DNA of 64,000 nucleotides from Sinosporangium siamense (GTDB taxonomy: Bacteria > Actinomycetota > Actinomycetes > Streptosporangiales > Streptosporangiaceae): positions 124,001 to 188,000 of the forward strand of contig NZ_BOOW01000023.1 in assembly GCF_016863435.1 (NCBI RefSeq), in the 5' to 3' direction. The translations under genes were made by a program, and so were the position numbers. A model generated the notes under the pieces. It was not told the origin of the DNA. It saw nothing but the letters and a program-made list of their open reading frames with translations, and did not search any database. Shown here piece by piece: positions 57,937 to 64,000 of the stretch (positions are counted from its first letter, which is position 1; every line of letters begins with the position of its first letter).

Positions 57937-59040
57937 ATGACCCCGCACGATCCCGGCGGCTGTCCGGATGTGCCCTCGGCGACCACCCGTCCCGCCCACG
58001 CGGAGACGACCGCGTGCGAGCCGCCGAGGGTCCGCGGGCTGGCACGGGACGGGGTCCGGCTGCTCGTGTCCCGGCTAAGCGGCGGCGTCATCGAACATCG
58101 TGTCGTCGCGGATCTGCCCGACCTGCTTCGCCCCGGTGATCTCCTAGTGGTGAACGACTCCGCCGTGCTCCCCGCCGCCGTACGGCTCGACCGGCTGACC
58201 GTGCACTTCATGGCCGCCCGCGAGGACGGCTCGTGGCTGATCGAGTTGCGCTGCCGCACAGGCCGGCCGTACCCCGGGGGCACAAAGGGCGAGTGGTTGC
58301 CGCTGCCCGGCGGCGCGACGCTGCGGTTGCTGCGGCGGGAGACGTCGCGGGCGTGGCGGGCCTCCTTCAATCGGGACGTGGTGCCCTATCTCCAGAGGTA
58401 CGGCACAGCCCGGCATTTGGCGCATGCCCCAGGGGACTGGCCGATCGACGACTATCGGCCGGTGTTCGCCCGGGTCCCGGGGAGCACAGGGGTGCCGGCC
58501 GCCGGGTTGGCGGTGAGCCGCGGGCTGCTGGCGCTGCTGGGGCGGCGCGGAGTGGATATCGCGGTTGTCACGCTGCATATGGCGGCGTGCACGGACGGGC
58601 CGCTGCCGCCGGAGTGGCGTGCAGTGCCGGAGTCGACCGCGCGCCGGGTGATCGCGGCCAGGCGCTCAGGTGGGCAGGTGGTGGCGGTCGGGGCGTCGGT
58701 GATGCGCGCGCTGGAGTCGGCGGTCGCGGAGCCGGAGGCACTCGCGGAGCCGAAGGCACTCGCGGAGCCGAAGGCACCCGCGGAGCCGGAGCCGGAGGCG
58801 TTCGCGGAGCCGGAGCGGGTGCGCGCATGTGCGGGGTGGACCGCGCACACCGTGGGGCCGGACTGCCCGCCGCAAGTGGTGACGGGGCTGATCAGCGGTC
58901 TGCGGCGGCCGGCGCCGGGCCGTCCGTCGGCGGTCGCCGCGGTCGCCGGTGACGCTTTGACCGAGCGTTCATATGGCGAAGCCGTACGCGAAAGGTATCT
59001 GTGGCGGGAGTTCGGCGACGTGCATCTGGTCTGCTGGTGA
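57937..59040 (+). CDS. QueA-like S-adenosylmethionine:tRNA ribosyltransferase-isomerase homologue
   Basis: This 367-residue protein has QueA family features: HRVVADLPDLLRPGDLLVVNDSAVLPAAV near the N-terminus, GVPAAGLAVSRGLLALLGRRGVDIAVVTLHM in the middle, and RSYGEAVRERYLWREFGDVHLV at the end. Bona fide QueA carries APTAGLHFT and VTLHVGxGTF; here those are AAGLAVS and VTLHMAACTD, so it is a divergent member. A loop of repeated AEPEALAEPKALAEPKAPAE units is inserted at about 265-290. No tgt, queC-F or other queuosine genes are in the window. Catalytic function is doubtful. Confidence 0.82.
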   Translation: MTPHDPGGCPDVPSATTRPAHAETTACEPPRVRGLARDGVRLLVSRLSGGVIEHRVVADLPDLLRPGDLLVVNDSAVLPAAVRLDRLTVHFMAAREDGSWLIELRCRTGRPYPGGTKGEWLPLPGGATLRLLRRETSRAWRASFNRDVVPYLQRYGTARHLAHAPGDWPIDDYRPVFARVPGSTGVPAAGLAVSRGLLALLGRRGVDIAVVTLHMAACTDGPLPPEWRAVPESTARRVIAARRSGGQVVAVGASVMRALESAVAEPEALAEPKALAEPKAPAEPEPEAFAEPERVRACAGWTAHTVGPDCPPQVVTGLISGLRRPAPGRPSAVAAVAGDALTERSYGEAVRERYLWREFGDVHLVCW

Positions 59041-59315
59041 ACCTGCCGGTGAACGTGCCGCCGAACCCGCCGGTGAACGTCGCGTTGCGCGAGCGGGCCG
59101 CCACGGAAGAGCACCGAAGAGCGAGGTGGCGCAGGTCAGGCGACCGGAGTTGGCGAGGGTGCGGCCCGCCGGAATTGGGCCGGTCGCTATACGTGATTTG
59201 AAGCCGCCGCTGAGTTACTCCGTATTTGGATTTACCAGACATCACTATGTGTGGTAGAAAATGCGGACTTCGGGAACACCGCAGCGTTCCCCTTTTTTGT
59301 CTTTGGAGACTTTGC

Positions 59316-59885
59316 ATGCGTCCCCCCCTCTCGAAAGTCGCGGTGCTCGCCGTCGCGGCGCCGCTGGCCGGCGCGTTGATGTTCGCCTCCGCCCCGGCCT
59401 CGGCGACCGCCACCGCTCCGACGGCGAAGGCGGCCGCGGTCAAGAAGGCCGACGATCCCTACTCGGTCTTCAACGTCAGCGTCAAGGCGCCCAAGAACGT
59501 CCGCGCCGGCGGCAAGATCACCTACCGCATCACCGCGGTGAACCGCGGCCCGCACCAGGCCGACTACTACTTCGTGGGCGGCATCCTGCCCAAGGGCATC
59601 ACCGGCAACACGTGGTGGGACGGCCCGAAGGACACCGAGTGCGGCAGGGAAGGCCGGGTCTTCTTCTGCGTCAGCCCGCATGTCGCCGAGGTCGGCGACA
59701 AGGAGTGGCTCGACATCGTCGTGCGCTTGAAGAAGCCGACCAAGGGCTACGCCCAGGCGCAGCTCGGTGTGCTCGCCTACGACTATCCGACCGGGGCCGA
59801 GAAGCTCAGCAAGGAAGAGCTCGACGAGCTCGGCGTCAAGTCGTGGTTCTTCTCCAAGAAGGTGAAGACCAGGATCGTGCGCTGA
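59316..59885 (+). CDS. secreted DUF11-like domain protein, paralogue of 54912-55604
   Basis: This 189-residue protein has a signal peptide (SKVAVLAVAAPLAGALMFASAPASA) and one Ig-like/DUF11-type domain with GGKITYRITAVNRGPHQADY and two cysteines (TECGR, FFCVS). The end of the domain reads EKLSKEELDELGVKSWFFSK, closely parallel to the paralogue's HTLSKEEIKDLNLKGHYYLK. It lacks the paralogue's Pro-rich tail. GGAG is 8 nt before the ATG. The upstream 100 bp are AT-rich and probably contain the promoter. A terminator follows at 59922. Confidence 0.83.
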   Translation: MRPPLSKVAVLAVAAPLAGALMFASAPASATATAPTAKAAAVKKADDPYSVFNVSVKAPKNVRAGGKITYRITAVNRGPHQADYYFVGGILPKGITGNTWWDGPKDTECGREGRVFFCVSPHVAEVGDKEWLDIVVRLKKPTKGYAQAQLGVLAYDYPTGAEKLSKEELDELGVKSWFFSKKVKTRIVR

Positions 59886-59887
59886 CT

Positions 59888-59909
59888 TTCATTTCACCGG
59901 TGAAATGAA
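59888..59909. promoter_or_regulatory. 22-bp perfect palindrome
   Basis: TTCATTTCACC joined directly to GGTGAAATGAA, without spacer, starting 3 bp after the secreted-protein stop. Because it has no loop it is more likely a protein-binding site than a terminator, although no promoter is obvious here. Confidence 0.55.
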
Positions 59910-59921
59910 TGACGAAAGGGC

Positions 59922-59951
59922 AACGCCCGGCCGCCTCGCGGGCCGGGCGTT
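59922..59951. terminator. strong terminator between the secreted-protein gene and the convergent ABC operon
   Basis: AACGCCCGGCC-N8-GGCCGGGCGTT, perfect 11-bp stem followed by TCTC. It lies 36 bp after one stop and 20 bp before the other, so it probably serves both directions. Confidence 0.88.
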
Positions 59952-59970
59952 TCTCATGGAGTAAGCGGGA

Positions 59971-61029
59971 TCAGACGTCGTCCCAGCGGAACACCTTGAC
60001 CACGATGATCGAGACGACGGCGGTGAAACCGAGGAGCACCCCCATCTCCATCAGCACCGCCGAGGGCCCCTGGCCGCGGACCATGACGTCGATCATGCCC
60101 TCGTTCAGATAGCGCAGCGGCATCACCTGGGAGACCGCCTGAAGCCAGGAGGGGGCGCCCTCCATGGGGAAGAAGGCCCCGGACAGGAAAGCCATCGGGA
60201 GCACGACGAGGTTGGCGATGCCGCTCGCCCCCTCGGCGGTCTTGGCGACCCCGCCCGCGAGGAGCCCGACGGAGAGGAAGGCCAGCGTGCCGGCGATCAC
60301 CAGAGGGATGCTCATCCACCAAAAGGGGCTGAGGGTGAGACCGAAGTAGGGCGTCATAGCCACTCCGATGAAGATCGCGGTCTGCACCAGGGCGAGCCCG
60401 ACGCTCACCCCGACGCGCGCCGCGACGACGGCGCCGGTCGGGGCGGGCGACAGCCGCAGGCGCCGCAGGATCTTCTTCTGCCTCCAGGTGACCAGCGTCA
60501 TCGCCGCACCGAAGGTCGCGCCCATCGCCACTGCCCAGCCGAGAAGCCCCGGCGTGAGGTATTGGATCGGCTTCAGGGAGGCGTCTTCCACCTGCCTGCT
60601 GTCGAGCGAGTATTTCGGCGGGCGGTCGGCCGTGTTGGCGCTCATGATGAGCGAGTCGAAAACGCCGCGCACGGACCCGGCGCGCACCTGGTCGGCGGCC
60701 GAGTAGTGCAGGACGACGGTGTCGCCGGTCTGTTCGACCACGGCGTCGATGTCACCCGTGCGCACCTTGGCGAGCGCGTCCTCGCGGTCGGTGCTCTTGG
60801 TGAGCGCAGCCACCTCGCCGATGCGCGCCCGCGCGTCGGCGGGCATCTGGTCGACGATCGGGACGGCCCCGATCTGGACGACGTCGGACTTGGAGACTCC
60901 CGGATCCTGGAGAAGCACCCCGAACAGCAGGAGGAACATCAACGGGAACAGGATGGTGAAGAAGACCGAGGCCTTGTCCCGGAGAAAGCCGAGAAGCATC
61001 GCGCGGGAAAGGCTGGACAGGGCGTTCAC
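59971..61029 (-). CDS. ABC-2 exporter, permease subunit
   Basis: This 352-residue permease has one N-terminal transmembrane helix, a large extracytoplasmic loop (about 45-165) and five C-terminal helices, the layout of YhgE/LinH-type ABC-2 permeases. The C-terminal segment SGAFFPMEGAPSWLQAVSQVMPLRYLNEG is the conserved ABC-2 signature. The GTG start overlaps the ATPase stop by 4 bp, so both are coupled. The exported substrate is unknown; drugs or lipids are usual. Confidence 0.92.
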   Translation of the reverse strand: MNALSSLSRAMLLGFLRDKASVFFTILFPLMFLLLFGVLLQDPGVSKSDVVQIGAVPIVDQMPADARARIGEVAALTKSTDREDALAKVRTGDIDAVVEQTGDTVVLHYSAADQVRAGSVRGVFDSLIMSANTADRPPKYSLDSRQVEDASLKPIQYLTPGLLGWAVAMGATFGAAMTLVTWRQKKILRRLRLSPAPTGAVVAARVGVSVGLALVQTAIFIGVAMTPYFGLTLSPFWWMSIPLVIAGTLAFLSVGLLAGGVAKTAEGASGIANLVVLPMAFLSGAFFPMEGAPSWLQAVSQVMPLRYLNEGMIDVMVRGQGPSAVLMEMGVLLGFTAVVSIIVVKVFRWDDV

Positions 61030-61931
61030 GCGCGGTACTCTCGGCCGGTGAGGTGGAGGAAGACGTCCTCAAGGGTGGCTCCGCGCACACGCAGCCCGCC
61101 GAGGGCGCGGCGTTCGGCGAGGGCGGCCAGCAGCGGGGCCGGCGAGGGGGTGGAGAACTGGAGGGACACGCCGTCGTCGGTCACGTCGTCGCCCGGCCCG
61201 GCCAGGGCCTTGGCTTCGGTGAGCGAGAGGAGGCCGCTTTCGATGCTGATGTGGGTCATGGAGTCGAGGCCGCGCACAAGGGTCGCGGGTGCGCCCGACT
61301 GGAGGATCTCCCCCCTGTCCATGATCGCGACCCGGTCGCACAGGGATTCGGCCTCGTCCATGTAGTGCGTGGTCAGCACGACCGTGCGGCCCTGCTTGTT
61401 GATATCGCGCAAGAGGTCCCATAGGTTGCGCCTGGCCTGCGGGTCGAGCGCCGCGGTGGGCTCGTCGAGGAACACGAGATCCGGACCGTGCACGAGCGCG
61501 CAGGCGATGGACAGGCGCTGGGCCTGGCCGCCGGAGAGCTTCTCGGCGGGGGTGGCCGCCTTGTCGGCGAGGCCGACCACTTCGAGCATCTCGTCGGCCT
61601 CGGCCTGGGCTGTGCCGTACAGCGAGGCGAAGGTGCGGATTTGCTCGCGGGCGGTGAGCCGTTCGAAGAAGGCGGATGCCTGGAGTTGTACGCCGATTCT
61701 GGGGAGCAGCTTCGGATTCCTCGGCCAGGGCGATTGGCCGAAGATTTCCACCGTCCCCGAGTCGGCTTGGCGCAATCCCTCGATGATCTCCAAGGTGGTT
61801 GTTTTGCCTGCCCCGTTCGGGCCCAAAATTCCGAAAAACTCGCCTTCTTCGACCTCGAAGGTCACACCGTTCACTGCTTGCACGTCCCCGTATCTCTTCC
61901 GGAGATCACGAACGACGATCGTTTGTCCCAT
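61026..61931 (-). CDS. ABC-2 exporter, ATP-binding subunit
   Basis: This 301-residue ATPase has Walker A GPNGAGKTTTLEIIEGL at about 37-53, signature KLSGGQAQRLSIACAL, Walker B LVFLDEPTAALDPQARR and the H-loop VVLTTHYMDEAESLCDRVAIM. The C-terminal about 80 residues are of the DrrA type. It is first in a two-gene operon with the ABC-2 permease. The promoter would lie in the AT-rich stretch just upstream (61932-61980). Confidence 0.94.
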   Translation of the reverse strand: MGQTIVVRDLRKRYGDVQAVNGVTFEVEEGEFFGILGPNGAGKTTTLEIIEGLRQADSGTVEIFGQSPWPRNPKLLPRIGVQLQASAFFERLTAREQIRTFASLYGTAQAEADEMLEVVGLADKAATPAEKLSGGQAQRLSIACALVHGPDLVFLDEPTAALDPQARRNLWDLLRDINKQGRTVVLTTHYMDEAESLCDRVAIMDRGEILQSGAPATLVRGLDSMTHISIESGLLSLTEAKALAGPGDDVTDDGVSLQFSTPSPAPLLAALAERRALGGLRVRGATLEDVFLHLTGREYRA

Positions 61932-62168
61932 GGATAGGAAGAATAGGGGACTTAATAATCACTAAATTACAAATCACATCACACTAGAAGATCCTCACGA
62001 GAGGGGACGCATCGCTCCGCCCGGCGTGGACGTGTCCGGCCCCGGGCAGTGATGTTCGCCACGGCGTGCCCGGATCGCCGCTGCCCACCAGCGGTTTCAC
62101 CACACAGGCTGTCCGAATAGTGAACCTCGTACTCCCTCACCACCCTCGGCCCAGTAACCTGGGACTCT

Positions 62169-63392
62169 GTGGACCAGCGCACGCTCCTCATCACCCTGAC
62201 CGGCCCCGACCGGCCGGGGGTGACCTCCCGCCTCTTCTCGGTTCTGACGCAGTTCGCCGTCACCGTCGCCGACGTCGAACAGGTTGTCATCCGAGGCCGC
62301 CTCACACTCGGCGTACTCGTCGCCTACGCCGGAGGCGCCCCGAACGGCACCGGCAGCACCCTCGGCGCGCTCTGGAGCGCGATCGAGCAAGTCGCCGAGG
62401 ACCTGGGCATGGAGGTCGAGCTCTCCACCGCCTCCACCGCCAAGGAAAAGCGACGCCGCGGACGCCTGCACATCACCGTGCTGGGCTCCCCGCTGACCCC
62501 TGCCGCCATGGCGGGCATCACGGGGCGCATCGCGGCGGCGGGCGCCAACATCGACCGCATCGAGCGGCTCTCGCACTATCCCGTCACCTCCATCGAACTC
62601 GCCGTCTCGGGGGCCAACCCCGACGCGCTCCGCGTCGAGCTCGCCGCCGAGGCCGCGGCCCAGCAGGTGGACGTGGCCGTGCAGCGGTCCGGCCTGTCGA
62701 GGCGGGTCAAGCGGCTCGTGGTCATGGACGTCGACTCCACCTTGATCCAGGGCGAGGTCATCGAGCTCCTGGCGGCGCACGCCGGGTGCCTCGCCGAGGT
62801 GGAAAAGGTCACCAGTGCCGCTATGCGCGGCGAGCTGGACTTCGCCCAGTCGCTGAGGGAGCGCGTCTCGCTGCTCGCCGGGCTGCCGGAGGAGGTCTTC
62901 GAGCGGGTCAGGAACGAGGTCGTGCTGACCCCCGGCGCCCGCACCCTGGTGCGCACGCTCAAGCGGCTCGACTACCGGTTCGCGATCGTCAGCGGCGGGT
63001 TCACCCAGATCACCGACTCGCTCGTGGCCGATCTCGGCATCGACTACTCCGCGGCCAACACCCTTGAGGTGGAGAAGGGCAAGCTCACCGGGCGGGTCGT
63101 CGGCGAGATCGTCGACCGCCCCGGCAAGGCCCGGGCGCTGCTGCGCTTCGCCGAGCAGGCGAACATCCCGGTCAGCCAGACGGTGGCCATCGGCGACGGC
63201 GCCAACGACCTCGACATGATCGCGGCGGCTGGCCTCGGCATCGCGTTCAACGCCAAACCGGTCGTCCGGCAGGCCGCCGACACCGCCGTCAACGTGCCTT
63301 ACCTGGACTCGATCCTTTACCTGCTCGGCATCTCCAGGGACGAGGTCGAGGCCGCCGACGCCGAGGACGGCGTGCGCGACGCCCCGCACTGA
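62169..63392 (+). CDS. serB: phosphoserine phosphatase with N-terminal ACT domains
   Basis: The last enzyme of serine synthesis. This 407-residue protein has two N-terminal ACT-type regulatory domains (about 5-85, LLITLTGPDRPGVTSRLFSVL, and 98-170, RLHITVLGSPLTPAAMAGITGRIAAAGANIDRI). The HAD phosphatase domain has motif I VVMDVDSTLIQGEVIELLA (D187, D189), IVSGGFTQI and VAIGDGANDLDMI. The ACT domains suggest feedback by serine, as in mycobacterial SerB2. The start is GTG at 62169 without a strong ribosome-binding site. Confidence 0.97.
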   Translation: MDQRTLLITLTGPDRPGVTSRLFSVLTQFAVTVADVEQVVIRGRLTLGVLVAYAGGAPNGTGSTLGALWSAIEQVAEDLGMEVELSTASTAKEKRRRGRLHITVLGSPLTPAAMAGITGRIAAAGANIDRIERLSHYPVTSIELAVSGANPDALRVELAAEAAAQQVDVAVQRSGLSRRVKRLVVMDVDSTLIQGEVIELLAAHAGCLAEVEKVTSAAMRGELDFAQSLRERVSLLAGLPEEVFERVRNEVVLTPGARTLVRTLKRLDYRFAIVSGGFTQITDSLVADLGIDYSAANTLEVEKGKLTGRVVGEIVDRPGKARALLRFAEQANIPVSQTVAIGDGANDLDMIAAAGLGIAFNAKPVVRQAADTAVNVPYLDSILYLLGISRDEVEAADAEDGVRDAPH

Positions 63393-63406
63393 TCCGCGCC
63401 GGTCAC

Positions 63407-63434
63407 GCCCCCGGACCGATGCGATCCGGGGGGC
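63407..63434. terminator. hairpin between serB and the convergent gene
   Basis: GCCCCCGGA-N9-TCCGGGGGGC, about 9-bp stem with one bulged G. It begins 14 bp after the serB stop and ends 8 bp before the stop of the minus-strand gene. Confidence 0.65.
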
Positions 63435-63442
63435 ACGCCGGC

Positions 63443-64000
63443 TCAGCGGCCGGTGAAGAGGGCGCGTATGAACCGCTTGTAGGTGATGTCGCGGTAGGCG
63501 AGGAGTTCCCGGTGGAGTTCCTCGCATTCCCGCAGCGCGGTCATCTGGTCTTTCTTCGCCGCCGCCGCTTTCCGCTTGACCTCGGAAAGGGCTTGAGTGG
63601 CGTTCCTGGCCGCCTGGAAATGCCGGTTGGCGACGTTCACACGTTGTGACTCCTGCTTTCGTTCAAGGTCGTGCCGGCCTTTCTGCCGGTTCAGCTGGGT
63701 CTCGGCATATCCCTGCCGCAGCGCGTGTTCCTCGGCGGCGTAACGGGATTCGATGCGATGAGCGACGTCGCCCGGCAGGACCGCGGGCACCACCGCGTAA
63801 CGCATCGCCGCGTCGAGGTGCGCCTTGCGCCAGGCCATCAGGGCCTGCGCGGACGCCTCCTCGACCCCGGGCACACTGATCCACCGTTGACCCGGGAGCA
63901 GGACACGCACACCGGAGGTCGTCGTCCCGTTCGAGACGGCCACATGCTGGATGTCGAGGAAGTCCGCCGCGGTGACGATGCCGTTGTGACCCAGCCGGCC
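63443..64000 (-). CDS. hypothetical coiled-coil protein (5' end outside window)
   Basis: The frame continues open to the right edge, so the N-terminus is missing; at least 185 residues are visible. The first part (LGHNGIVTAADFLDIQHVAV ... VLLPGQRWISVPGVEEASAQAL) looks globular. From about residue 85 it becomes a long charged helix with coiled-coil character (QLNRQKGRHDLERKQESQRVNVANRHFQAARNATQALSEVKRKAAAAKKDQ). No known domain recognised. It is convergent with serB. Confidence 0.72.
   Translation of the reverse strand, partial: GRLGHNGIVTAADFLDIQHVAVSNGTTTSGVRVLLPGQRWISVPGVEEASAQALMAWRKAHLDAAMRYAVVPAVLPGDVAHRIESRYAAEEHALRQGYAETQLNRQKGRHDLERKQESQRVNVANRHFQAARNATQALSEVKRKAAAAKKDQMTALRECEELHRELLAYRDITYKRFIRALFTGR

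Overview
This window comes from a high-GC, filamentous, sporulating actinomycete. The gene content and order resemble the Streptomyces hemB-hemD-hemC-hemA-rex ... bldN ... bdtA neighbourhood. The divergence of many genes and the many WD40 kinases suggest a non-Streptomyces lineage such as Streptosporangiaceae. That placement is an inference from protein motifs and gene order; no rRNA gene or other marker is present to confirm it.

Layout. (1) 1-1843: the end of a histidine kinase, its response regulator, and a primase/polymerase-domain protein. (2) 2064-8289: a tight minus-strand redox/heme operon, rex-hemA-hemC-hemD(cobA fusion)-hemB, with 4-bp ATGA overlaps through hemD. A Rex operator palindrome lies upstream, and a glutaredoxin gene is divergent. 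(3) 8290-11182: a degraded phosphoribosyltransferase, a short tandem repeat, and a large membrane protein carrying a monooxygenase-like (ABM) domain. (4) 11402-18987: a developmental and conserved block with a BldN-type sigma factor, a DUF5667 RsbN-like membrane protein, a HAD phosphatase, an acyltransferase, an SDR, the 32-residue ribosomal protein bS22, a BdtA-like excisionase-fold protein, a phosphatase-family protein and an AcuC-type deacetylase. (5) 19136-22742: a two-component system followed by an ABC-2 exporter. (6) 22785-24797: a decaying zone with an MFS gene and remnants of an FtsX permease and a serine hydrolase. (7) 24798-27425: proC, a small secreted protein, and a flavoprotein behind a perfect operator-like palindrome, followed by a repeat array that grew out of its own 3' end. 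(8) 28167-35118: the heat-shock cluster dnaK-grpE-dnaJ-hspR and clpB, with two HAIR boxes in front of dnaK.

(9) 35214-48393: secreted hydrolase, secreted low-complexity protein, helical-repeat protein, TetR regulators, CapA-like lipoprotein, Fur/CatR regulator next to a clade 3 catalase, HD hydrolase, DUF2231-Rieske protein, TauE transporter, ABC ATPase and a conserved hypothetical. A deletion scar here joins a TetR gene and a DUF1330 gene head to head. (10) 48926-61931: two tandem receptor-kinase/WD40 proteins, the downstream one with an inactivated kinase domain; two related secreted proteins; a GAF kinase/NarL regulator pair; a QueA-like protein; and an ABC-2 exporter. (11) 62169-64000: serB and a partial coiled-coil protein.

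Themes are redox sensing (Rex, glutaredoxin, CatR/catalase, Rieske, flavoprotein), stress proteostasis (HspR regulon) and envelope signalling. The most unusual observations are the pseudokinase-WD40 paired with an active kinase-WD40, the deletion scar at about 45,822-45,826, the 3'-end-derived tandem array at 27405-27616, and the membrane-anchored ABM protein beside bldN. No tRNA, rRNA, CRISPR array, insertion sequence or prophage was seen.
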